From an uncultured Clostridium sp. (GTDB taxonomy: Bacteria > Bacillota > Clostridia > Lachnospirales > Lachnospiraceae), in contig CAMEIH010000006.1 in assembly GCA_945917985.1 (NCBI GenBank), positions 1-64,000 on the forward strand: 64,000 nucleotides of DNA, written 5' to 3'. Below are positions 1 to 10,006 of this stretch, one piece after another; position 1 is the first letter of the stretch; each line of letters starts with the position of its first letter. A program made the position numbers and the translations under genes. The notes under the pieces are model-generated. The model was given only the letters and a program-made list of their open reading frames with translations, ran no database searches and was not told the DNA's origin.

Positions 1-102
1 AGTCTTCAATATGGAATTTACTTTTACAAGTGGAATTTACTTTTTCACTCAACCAACAATTCTTATGAAACTGAAAGTATCATCTGTTCGACATATTGGA
101 AT

Positions 103-843
103 TTACAGAAACTTAAGAACACCTAATATCAGCAAATGCAACGGATAAAACACATAGTAACCATATTGCAGTATCTTATTATGATATCCTTGCTTCCCTC
201 TATACAACCATATCGGTATCAATGCTAGCAGGGCAAATCCTTGCCTTGTGATGAATTGTGTTGTGCCGAATAGGTCTACCTCATAACCAAACCCACCAAG
301 CAATTCAATATTGATATACCACATACACAACAACTGCCCAAGATAATGCCACCACATTTTTCCTCTAAAAAAATAGAATGTGAGTACCATAAGAATACCA
401 GCGTTATAATAATCTACAAAGGTAATGATTCCACCAATATAAGCAACAGCAAGTGTTGTGATACCAATTATAATTCGCTTCCAAAGTTTGTTTTCTTTTA
501 CTTTTTCATTCCAATGAATCAAGCCAAGTGCAATTAGAAATGTCCATAGAACGTTCTGATGGATGGGATAAAATACACTGCTTCACATTGCAATGTTAAA
601 AGGAATCTCAGAAACAACAGCAAACAGCAATAATCGTTTCACATATTTTTTGAAGTCTTTTGTATGAAAATACCCTTCAACAATCATAAATGCATAGATT
701 GGGAAAGTTAATCTGCCGATACAAGTCAACCAGTCATTTCCATTGATAATTGTACCCCACAAATGGTCGCACAACATAAATATCATAGCCATGATATGCA
801 AGGAAAACGATGTTGTTTCGATTTTTAATATATTATTCATCAA
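103..843 (-). pseudogene. TraX-family membrane protein, split by an in-frame TGA at 583-585
   Basis: ORFs 583..843 and 103..522 are in the same frame. Readthrough gives ...PFNIAM*SSVFYPIHQNVLWTFLIALGLIHWNEK..., continuous TraX-like sequence. Confidence 0.75.
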
Positions 844-980
844 TGCTGTTCCTCCTCGTCAAATTCAATTTAGCTAACAGATATATATTACCATAAAAAT
901 GGAAATTAACAAAGAGGACGACACTAATATAGGTTGTGACGTCCTCTACATCTTAATGAACCCTACCACTTATAGCATAA

Positions 981-1232
981 TTATCTGCCTCTATCTCGTT
1001 CCGCCGGCTTCCGGAAATATCTCCTCAAATCATTCTTCTCAATCACGGCATTGTACTTCTCAAGTTTCCCTCTCAGATAGTCATTCTCCTGCTCCAATTC
1101 TGATACATAAAGCTGATTTCGAACAGACTTATATCCTGCCAGTTCCTGTGTGACCGCAGCCAACTTTCCTTTCAGATCGATAATCGTATTCTTCAGCTCT
1201 GCAATCGTATTCTTCCTGTAATTTTTGACCAC
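981..1232 (-). CDS. Small coiled-coil protein, possibly a mobilization/relaxase-associated fragment
   Basis: ORF of 83 aa with heptad-like charged composition, located among mobile-element debris. Confidence 0.35.
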   Translation of the reverse strand: MVKNYRKNTIAELKNTIIDLKGKLAAVTQELAGYKSVRNQLYVSELEQENDYLRGKLEKYNAVIEKNDLRRYFRKPAERDRGR

Positions 1233-1598
1233 AACACAAAAAAGGACACTTTCCTTGTTTTCACTTGGATAATGTCCTTAGATGCAAAATCTTATTAAAT
1301 TGGATTCGCTGCATTACTGAAACTTGCATTATCATGCATTATTCAGCATTATGCTTTGCAATTTTGTTGCAAAATCCTCATTCAAATGCTTAAAAAGCCT
1401 GAATTTACGGGATTATTCAATGATAGTAGCAACACAACCAAACATATCACAAACTGTGTTATTTTAAATATTTTATATTGCTTTTTATTGCAAAAACTAT
1501 CACATTTTGTGACTATTACATTTATTTCAAAAAATTATCAAGTCCAAAATGAGCCCATGGACTTTTACCTCTAAAACAAAAACGAAAGGATAACAATC

Positions 1599-1793
1599 AT
1601 GAAAATCGTACACGCAGAATACAATCCTCAAACCAACAGCATTGCTATCTACCATTATAACGGATACCTTCTCAGAATCGATTGTAACAAGGCTGAAGAA
1701 GTATCTTATCCGCTTTTAAAACTTCCTTACTTTTTCTCAACCGACAGAATCTTCCCCATAAAAGGATCAACCTCTGATATCGTACCTGTATAA
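1599..1793 (+). CDS. DUF6061-like small mobile-element ORF, probably truncated
   Basis: N-terminus MKIVHAEYNPQTNSIAIYHYNGYLLRIDC resembles small ORFs of clostridial integrative elements. The C-terminus runs antisense into the lipoprotein gene. Confidence 0.35.
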   Translation: MKIVHAEYNPQTNSIAIYHYNGYLLRIDCNKAEEVSYPLLKLPYFFSTDRIFPIKGSTSDIVPV

Positions 1794-2119
1794 GTTACAA
1801 GTACTGTATCTCCTACAGCAATCTTATCCAGACCTTCCGGCTTCTCTTCAAAAGTAAATGCATAACTAACCTTATCATCATCCGTTATGATAAACATAAA
1901 GTCTTTTATTTCGTCTACTTTTCCTATTACTTCCGACACATCTTCATCTACACTATTCTTATCACTCTCTGGCAGCATCGGTTCCTCCTCCATAACTTCA
2001 CTCTGCATTATGCTCACAGGAGTTTTGGCATCCTCTTTTCCGTTTCCTTTCGAACATCCAACCATAACACCTACACATACAGTTAAAACAGCTAACATCA
2101 TTAATATTTTTTTACTCAT
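1727..2119 (-). CDS. Putative small lipoprotein
   Basis: Signal peptide with lipobox-like VMVGCSKG; 130 aa; adjacent to the anti-sigma gene. Confidence 0.6.
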   Translation of the reverse strand: MSKKILMMLAVLTVCVGVMVGCSKGNGKEDAKTPVSIMQSEVMEEEPMLPESDKNSVDEDVSEVIGKVDEIKDFMFIITDDDKVSYAFTFEEKPEGLDKIAVGDTVLVTYTGTISEVDPFMGKILSVEKK

Positions 2120-2296
2120 TCCTTACCTCTTTCCGGGAACTGCTTTCCCTATTTTCTTATACCCTTTAGACGTACCAACTCATAAAATTGTTTCAAGTAA
2201 ATACTATATTTATCTACTCTATGTAACTTCAACACCAAAATATTTAAAAACAAAAAAGCTCTCCATCGCTGGAAAGCCTTTCGTTTCATCCCCAAA

Positions 2297-3229
2297 TTAT
2301 TTTCTGATCTCCTTTAAAACTTCTGCCGGAATTTCAAATTCAATCATTCCCATATACATAGGAGCCACGTCCCCTTCATTAAAACAGATTACCACATCAT
2401 TATTTTGGTTAATATAAAAATCCGTTTCTTCCGTAATAGCATGAAAATTCATTTCCTCCATTTCATCATCTAACCAATATAAAATGTTTTCATCTTTTTC
2501 CATCTGACTCCGCATCTGTTCTTTAATATTTTCACTGATGGGAGTAATGTAATCCACACCTTCCGCAAATATATCTTTTAACTGTAATCGCTTACCGGAA
2601 GTCAAATCAATGGTATAAAAATAAGCCCATTCATATCCGCTTGCCTCACTTTGGTAACAAGACAGTTTTAAGGTAAAATACTCCTGCGTAGTTGTCACAA
2701 CTTCACTCTTAACAATAAGCTCCTTATATCCCAACTCATCCTGCATATAACTTACAAATTCATCCAATAATTCATTGGAAAGCTTCTGAATTTCAGAATT
2801 CATTTCATTCGTTGTATCCTCCAATACACTTCGGATCCGTTCATCCTGAAGCTGATCATCTATCACAATTTCAGGAATATCCAACTCTGCCTTATGCTGT
2901 TCATCCTCATACTCATAATTACGGAAGGTTACAACCTTTACAAAACGGCCAAGAATCGGCATCTGTTCCATAGCATATGCAATGGTAGGGGACAGATTTG
3001 GCAAAGTTATAAATGCAATTACCAATGCTGCCGCTGTTGCAGCAATTCTTGTAATACGTGCATTTCTTCTTTCTTTACGATTTTCGCATTTTGCCTCTTC
3101 CATTTTCATTTTCAGCCTGCTTAGCTGTTCTTCAGACATCGTTGGTTGCATATATTCTTTCTGCAAGGAGTGTAAGCCCTTCTTCGACTGTTCACATTGC
3201 TGTTCAAAATTAATAATGTTATCTTTCAT
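2297..3229 (-). CDS. RsiV-like anti-sigma factor (single TM, DUF3298-type C-terminus)
   Basis: Cytosolic N-terminus, TM near residue 70 (ATAAALVIAFITLPNL), extracellular FTIDLTSGKRLQLKDIF...FYINQNNDVVICFNEGDVAPMYMGMIEFEIP. Follows an ECF sigma gene. Confidence 0.75.
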   Translation of the reverse strand: MKDNIINFEQQCEQSKKGLHSLQKEYMQPTMSEEQLSRLKMKMEEAKCENRKERRNARITRIAATAAALVIAFITLPNLSPTIAYAMEQMPILGRFVKVVTFRNYEYEDEQHKAELDIPEIVIDDQLQDERIRSVLEDTTNEMNSEIQKLSNELLDEFVSYMQDELGYKELIVKSEVVTTTQEYFTLKLSCYQSEASGYEWAYFYTIDLTSGKRLQLKDIFAEGVDYITPISENIKEQMRSQMEKDENILYWLDDEMEEMNFHAITEETDFYINQNNDVVICFNEGDVAPMYMGMIEFEIPAEVLKEIRK

Positions 3230-3248
3230 AATTTTTTCTCCATTTCGC

Positions 3249-3752
3249 CTATTCTAATCTGATACGAAGCTTTTTCATACTGCGATATAAACGGCTTTTT
3301 ATCGTATTTATATTTTCATTGAGGATATCCGCTATCTCTTCCAGTTTTTTGTCCTCAAAAAATTTCATTACTATAATTGCCTTGTCCTGTTCCGGAAGAG
3401 AATCCAAAGCTGTCTGCAAATCAATATCTGTGTATGTGTCTTCAACATGTTCTGCCTCCATCCCCATTTCTTCCTGCATATATTCGTATGACACCGCTTT
3501 GGGCTGTCGTAAAAAGTTAAACATCTCATTTAACATAATACGATATACCCAAGTCTTTGCATATTCAGGATTTCGTAATGTATTGCTACTACGCAAGGCT
3601 TTATATGCACCGTTTTGCACAATATCTTCAGCATCAGCGTCATTATGAACATAGCTATATGCCAATCGATAATACTGCTTATATTGTTCCAATATTACTT
3701 CCTCCACGATTTCTTCATTACTCTTTTTCTTCATAAATCCTAAAACCTGCAC
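3249..3752 (-). CDS. ECF-type RNA polymerase sigma factor (SigV-like)
   Basis: Sigma-70 region 2 (YSYVHNDADAEDIVQNGAYKAL) and region 4 (LPEQDKAIIVMKFFEDKKLEEIADILNENINTIKSRLYRSMKKLR). Confidence 0.85.
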   Translation of the reverse strand: MQVLGFMKKKSNEEIVEEVILEQYKQYYRLAYSYVHNDADAEDIVQNGAYKALRSSNTLRNPEYAKTWVYRIMLNEMFNFLRQPKAVSYEYMQEEMGMEAEHVEDTYTDIDLQTALDSLPEQDKAIIVMKFFEDKKLEEIADILNENINTIKSRLYRSMKKLRIRLE

Positions 3753-3858
3753 GTCATCACCCCGTCATTTGTCCTTTTTTCTATCATATCATAAAAGCAT
3801 CATGGCAACAATGTCACCAGCATTTCCTTTCACATTCTGACAGCATCTCTCTCCTTCA

Positions 3859-3978
3859 TTATCCAACTTTATATCCTAAGCCACGAACTACAGTTATATA
3901 TTTAGGTTCCTTGGGATTTTTTTCTATCTTTTCACGAACATGACGAATATGTACCGCAATAATATTCTTAGCATGAAG
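3859..3978 (-). pseudogene. 3' remnant of an OmpR/PhoB-type response regulator (winged-helix end)
   Basis: Minus strand reads AKNIIAVHIRHVREKIEKNPKEPKYITVVRGLGYKVG-stop, a typical wHTH C-terminus without the upstream gene. Confidence 0.75.
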
Positions 3979-4154
3979 TCTTTAAGAAGCATATTCATGT
4001 CACCTTGTTCCTTTAGGGTTCTTTCGCTTTCATACAATTTAGCTTCTCGCATGGTTTTGAATCCACGTTTCTTACGTCTCTTCTTTTTGCCATACATGTC
4101 TACCTCGTACCACTGGGCAACCCACGTTCCCGTTGTTTTGTCTTTACAAGCCAT
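3924..4154 (-). pseudogene. Truncated tyrosine-type integrase (N-terminal arm-binding domain only)
   Basis: MACKDKTTGTWVAQWYEVDMYGKKKRRKKRGFKTMREAKLYESERTLKEQGDMNM resembles ICE/phage integrase N-termini. The catalytic domain is missing. Confidence 0.7.
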
Positions 4155-4168
4155 AATCTTCCTCCCTT

Positions 4169-4357
4169 CTACGATGCTTCAACGCCATAAAATTTTTCTG
4201 CGAAGAATTTGCGTGGCACTTTGCCAGCTTCTACTTCGTATCCCATGGATGCAAGTTCAAGATTTAATTTCTTGATAACCTTGTATGCGTGGTCTCTGGA
4301 ACATTCCAAATAGTCCTTAACATCATCTGCTGTTAATAAATACTTTGTACGATTCAT
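4169..4357 (-). CDS. Excisionase / small HTH DNA-binding protein
   Basis: MNRTKYLLTADDVKDYLECSRDHAYKVIKKLNLEL; immediately upstream of the integrase remnant. Confidence 0.6.
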   Translation of the reverse strand: MNRTKYLLTADDVKDYLECSRDHAYKVIKKLNLELASMGYEVEAGKVPRKFFAEKFYGVEAS

Positions 4358-4509
4358 GGTCTCACCTCCCTTTTAACTTGTACGATTTTCGTACTATCCA
4401 TATTGTCATTATAATGTACGAATTTCGTACTGTCAATCATTTTTCGTACATTTTTAAATTTTCTATGTACTTTTTTCGTACACCGTGTTATAATCCATAA
4501 ATAGAAAGG

Positions 4510-5013
4510 ATGGTGTTAGCCATGGGAGATGGACAAAGATTAAAAGAAATCCTTGAACAGAAAGGCAAAAGCGTACGTTGGGTTGCGAGAGAAACCACTA
4601 TCAGCCCTACAACTATATACTCAATCATTCAAAAAGATACTTCTATTCGTTTTGACTTTGCATTACGAATTGCCAATGCCTTAGGCATCGAAGTATCTGA
4701 TATTTGCTCAGATGCATCTCTCAATTCAGAGAATTGGGACAAAAACGATTCTATCACTCTACCAGAACTTCCATCCGGCATGGATGAAATTTTAGATGGG
4801 AATCGAATCAAACGATACCTCAAGAACACCTTATATCCACTTATGTGTTTGTTTGGGAAAAATAATATGCCTAAGTTAGACGAGCATCTGACAAACTACT
4901 ATCAGTTATCAGATGAAGGCAGAAATGATGTAGACCAATATATTAAAGCACAGCTGTCTATCAAGAGAGACCCTGACCGTGCAGCTAATATAAAGAAAAT
5001 AACAAAATGGTAG
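4510..5013 (+). CDS. XRE-family transcriptional regulator (element repressor-like)
   Basis: HTH: GKSVRWVARETTISPTTIYSIIQKDTSIRFDFALRIANALGIEVSDI. Divergent from the excisionase. Confidence 0.75.
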   Translation: MVLAMGDGQRLKEILEQKGKSVRWVARETTISPTTIYSIIQKDTSIRFDFALRIANALGIEVSDICSDASLNSENWDKNDSITLPELPSGMDEILDGNRIKRYLKNTLYPLMCLFGKNNMPKLDEHLTNYYQLSDEGRNDVDQYIKAQLSIKRDPDRAANIKKITKW

Positions 5014-5144
5014 GAATTGAATCCCTTAAGTATCAAAACTTAGGGGATTTTTTATATCCAAAGATTGACGAACACGAGTATCACCACGTATCATGGAGCC
5101 ATTTTGGAGCCACTAATCAAAATTTTTTACGTACAAACGAAAAA

Positions 5145-5176
5145 AAGGCTCTCCGTGTTAAAACACGGAAAGCCTT
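5145..5176 (-). terminator. Intrinsic terminator downstream of tuf
   Basis: AAGGCTTTCCGTGTTTTAACACGGAGAGCCTT followed by a T-run on the minus strand. Confidence 0.85.
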
Positions 5177-5210
5177 GATTTTACTAGCTTTGTGACACTA
5201 TCAATTGAAA

Positions 5211-6398
5211 TTACTCAATGATAGTAGCAACTCTACCAGAACCTACTGTACGTCCACCTTCACGGATAGCGAATGTAAGACCCTGCTCCATAGCGATAGG
5301 ATGGATCAGTTCGATGGTCATTTCTACGTTATCACCAGGCATGCACATTTCTGTACCAGCGGGAAGGTTGCAAACACCAGTAACGTCAGTTGTTCTGAAG
5401 TAGAACTGAGGTCTGTAGTTGTTGAAGAAAGGAGTATGACGTCCACCTTCATCCTTTGTTAAAACGTAAACCTGAGCGGTAAATTTCTTGTGGCATGTAA
5501 CTGAACCGGGTTTGGAAAGAACCTGTCCTCTTTCGATTTCGTTTCTCTGAACACCACGAAGAAGTGCACCGATGTTATCACCAGCCTGAGCTTCATCAAG
5601 GAGCTTACGGAACATTTCGATACCGGTTACAACAGTCTTACGTGTTTCTTCCTTGATACCAACGATTTCAACTTCCTCGTTGAGGTGAAGTGTACCACGC
5701 TCTACTCTACCGGTAGCAACTGTACCACGACCTGTGATTGTGAATACGTCTTCTACAGGCATAAGGAAAGGCTTATCTGTTGCTCTTTCAGGATCAGGAA
5801 TGTAGGAATCAACTGTATCCATAAGTTCCATGATCTTGTCGCCCCATTCTCCGTTGGGATCTTCAAGAGCCTTAAGAGCGGAACCCTTAATGATAGGGCA
5901 TCCTTCGAAGCCATACTCTTCAAGCTGTTCTGTAACTTCCATTTCAACGAGCTCGATAAGTTCGGGATCGTCTACCATATCACACTTGTTTAAGAATACG
6001 ATGATGTAAGGTACACCTACCTGACGGGACAGAAGGATGTGCTCCTTTGTCTGAGCCATAACACCATCAGTAGCAGCTACAACGAGGATAGCACCATCCA
6101 TCTGAGCAGCACCTGTGATCATGTTCTTTACATAGTCAGCATGGCCAGGGCAGTCAACGTGTGCATAGTGTCTCTTCTCTGTTGAGTACTCAACGTGAGC
6201 TGTAGAAATTGTGATACCTCTTTCTCTTTCTTCGGGAGCCTTGTCGATGTTCTCGAAGTCTGTAGCTGTGTTACCAGCAACTCTTGCAGCAAGTACTTTT
6301 GTGATTGCTGCTGTTAAAGTTGTTTTACCATGGTCAACGTGACCGATGGTACCAATATTACAATGGGTTTTTGTTCTGTCAAAATGCGCTTTAGCCAT
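5211..6398 (-). CDS. tuf: Elongation factor Tu
   Basis: [32 protein letters not shown]...; full length, 395 aa. Confidence 0.99.
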   Translation of the reverse strand: MAKAHFDRTKTHCNIGTIGHVDHGKTTLTAAITKVLAARVAGNTATDFENIDKAPEERERGITISTAHVEYSTEKRHYAHVDCPGHADYVKNMITGAAQMDGAILVVAATDGVMAQTKEHILLSRQVGVPYIIVFLNKCDMVDDPELIELVEMEVTEQLEEYGFEGCPIIKGSALKALEDPNGEWGDKIMELMDTVDSYIPDPERATDKPFLMPVEDVFTITGRGTVATGRVERGTLHLNEEVEIVGIKEETRKTVVTGIEMFRKLLDEAQAGDNIGALLRGVQRNEIERGQVLSKPGSVTCHKKFTAQVYVLTKDEGGRHTPFFNNYRPQFYFRTTDVTGVCNLPAGTEMCMPGDNVEMTIELIHPIAMEQGLTFAIREGGRTVGSGRVATIIE

Positions 6399-6526
6399 TT
6401 TAAAATGTCCTCCTTAATAAAATTGAGATTTGTCATTCAGATAATCTGAATGTAGTTTCGTTACATTAATAATCAGCTAATTTTGATTATATTAAAAATT
6501 GCCGATATTTTCAAGCTTTTATTTGC

Positions 6527-8644
6527 TTATTTTGATTTAGCTGCCAGTACCTTCTCTTGTACGTTCTTAGGTACCTGCTCATATTTCTCGAAGAACATGG
6601 AGTAGTTACCACGTCCCTGTGTCTTGGAACGAAGGTCTGTGGAGTAACCAAACATTTCGGAAAGCGGTACATAAGCTTTAACCATCTTACCGCCGCCAAT
6701 GTCTTCCATACCCTCGATACGTCCACGACGGGAGTTGATATCACCGATAACATCACCCATGTACTCTTCAGGCATTGTTACCTCTACCTTCATGATAGGC
6801 TCAAGAAGAACGGGGTTAGCCTTTGACATAGCATCCTTGAATGCCATGGATCCGGCAATGTGGAATGCCATTTCTGAAGAGTCGACTTCGTGGTAGGATC
6901 CGTCGTATACGGTAGCATGAACACCAAGTACAGGGAATCCGCCGAGGATACCGCACTTAGCTGCTTCTTCGATACCTTCGCCGACTGCAGGGATGTATTC
7001 CTTAGGAATAGCACCACCGACAACTTCGGAATCAAACTTGAACAGTTCTTCTCCGTTGGCATCCATAGGCTCGAATCTGACTTTACAGTGACCGTACTGA
7101 CCACGTCCACCGGACTGCTTAGCATACTTGGAATCAACATCAACAGCCTTTGTAAAGGTTTCCTTGTAAGCAACCTGAGGTGCACCTACATTAGCTTCTA
7201 CCTTAAATTCACGAAGAAGTCTGTCTACGATGATTTCCAAATGGAGCTCGCCCATACCTGCGATAATGGTCTGTCCTGTTTCCTGATCTGTATGAGCACG
7301 GAAGGTAGGATCTTCTTCTGCAAGCTTTGCAAGAGCTTCACCCATCTTACCCTGTCCTGCCTTAGTCTTGGGCTCGATAGCAAGCTCAATAACGGGTTCA
7401 GGGAATTCCATGGACTCAAGAATTACAGGATGCTGTTCATCACAGATGGTATCACCTGTTGTTGTAAACTTAAATCCAACTGCAGCCGCAATATCACCGG
7501 AGTAAACTTTATCAAGTTCGGCTCTCTTGTTTGCGTGCATCTGGAGGATACGTCCAACACGTTCCTTTTTATCTTTAGTTGCATTCAGTACATAGGAACC
7601 GGAGTTCATTGTACCGGAGTAAACTCTGAAGAATGCAAGCTTTCCTACGAAGGGGTCAGCCATAATCTTAAATGCAAGAGCAGAGAAAGGCTCTTCATCA
7701 GATGAATGTCTTTCCACTTCATTGCCGTCTAAATCAGTACCCTTGATAGCAGGGATATCTGTAGGAGCGGGCATATACTCAAGGATTGCATCAAGAAGCT
7801 TCTGTACACCCTTGTTTCTGTAAGCAGAACCGCAGCAAACGGGAACTGCTGTACATTCACAGGTAGCTTTTCGGAGTACTTTCTTCATTTCCTCAACAGA
7901 GGGTTCTTCACCTTCCAGATACATCATCATCAGATCATCATCTAATTCACAGATCTTCTCGATGAGTTCGGAACGGTATAATTCAGCTTCATCCTTCATG
8001 TCTTCAGGGATCTCAACGATAGAGATATCATCACCCTTATCATCATTATAGATGTAAGCCTGCATTTCAAATAAATCAATAATTCCTTTGAAATCATCTT
8101 CCTTACCGATAGGTAACTGAAGAACGATCGCATTTTTACCAAGTCTGGTTCTGATCTGGTCTACGGCTCCGTAGAAGTTTGCACCTAAAATGTCCATCTT
8201 ATTAATGAAAGCCATTCTGGGTACATTGTAAGTGTCAGCCTGACGCCACACGTTTTCTGACTGAGGTTCAACACCACCCTTTGCACAGAAGACGCCGACA
8301 GCGCCATCCAGCACACGAAGGGAACGTTCTACTTCAACTGTAAAGTCTACGTGTCCGGGGGTATCAATAATATTGATACGATGCTATAAAGCACCCGGTT
8401 TAGGCTTGCAGTTTTCTTCCAAAGTCCAGTGACATGTTGTAGCGGCTGATGTGATGGTAATACCTCTTTCCTGCTCCTGTTCCATCCAGTCCATGGTAGC
8501 AGTACCTTCGTGAGTATCACCAATCTTATAGTTAACGCCGGTGTAGTATAAGATACGCTCTGTCAGAGTGGTCTTACCTGCATCGATGTGAGCCATAATA
8601 CCAATATTTCTGGTTCTCTCTAATGGATATTCTCTTCCAGCCAA
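6527..8644 (-). CDS. fusA: Elongation factor G, interrupted by an in-frame TAG at 8384-8386
   Basis: ORFs 8384..8644 and 6527..8314 share one frame. Readthrough gives [42 protein letters not shown], continuous EF-G sequence. Confidence 0.95.
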
Positions 8645-8700
8645 AGGTTTTTCCTCCTTATATTAGTCCGGGCAAAAGTCCAAGGTCTCAAGCCGCCTGA

Positions 8701-9279
<579 letters not shown>

Positions 9280-9352
9280 TTACGGCAGTATATCTGTAAC
9301 AGAATTCCAACACTAAATTAGTTCTGTTTGTGGGTCCAATCTGTTCCAAAAA

Positions 9353-9772
9353 TTACTTGCCTGCCTTAGGTCTCTTGGCACCATATTTGGAACGGGCCTG
9401 CTTTCTGTTTGCAACTCCCGCAGTATCAAGAGTACCTCTGATTACATGGTATCTTGTACCGGGTAAATCCCTTACTCTACCACCTCTGATCAGAACAACG
9501 CTGTGTTCCTGTAAGTTGTGGCCTTCACCGGGAATATAGCTTGTTACTTCAATTCCGTTGGAAAGACGTACTCTGGCGATCTTTCTAAGAGCTGAGTTAG
9601 GCTTTTTAGGGGTTGCAGTCTTAACAGCAGTACAAACACCTCTCTTCTGAGGAGCAGAAGTATCGGTTGCTTTCTTGTGAAGGGAGTTCCATCCTTTCTG
9701 TAAAGCGGGAGCCGTTGACTTCTTAACTGATGTCTGACGTCCTTTTCTGACTAACTGGTTAAATGTTGGCAT
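9353..9772 (-). CDS. rpsL: Ribosomal protein S12
   Basis: [12 protein letters not shown]...[54 protein letters not shown]. Confidence 0.99.
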   Translation of the reverse strand: MPTFNQLVRKGRQTSVKKSTAPALQKGWNSLHKKATDTSAPQKRGVCTAVKTATPKKPNSALRKIARVRLSNGIEVTSYIPGEGHNLQEHSVVLIRGGRVRDLPGTRYHVIRGTLDTAGVANRKQARSKYGAKRPKAGK

Positions 9773-9939
9773 TCTGTTTCACCTCCTATATATAAGATAA
9801 GTTGTTTTCTATGCAACAAAAAAACATATGCCTTTTGCCGCACACTAGATTAGTATAATTGCTTGCTTTTCGCTTGTCAATATCTTTCCATGCAAAATTT
9901 AAGTAAAAAAGTGCCCTTTTTATCAGCATTTTCACTAGT

Positions 9940-9977
9940 AAACCCCGTGTCTACCATATATAGTATACACGGGGTTT
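9940..9977 (-). terminator. Hairpin downstream of rpoC
   Basis: AAACCCCGTGT...ACACGGGGTTT; weak T-tract. Confidence 0.6.
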
Positions 9978-10006
9978 TAAACACCTAAACATTTAGAAGA
10001 TTTTCT

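Noticed and set aside
8384-8386. Genome-wide reassignment of TAG to an amino acid
   Set aside because: The XRE gene (ends 5013), GDPD (47083), GT8 (54158) and FlaG (63457) all end at TAG at natural protein ends, so TAG works as stop here.
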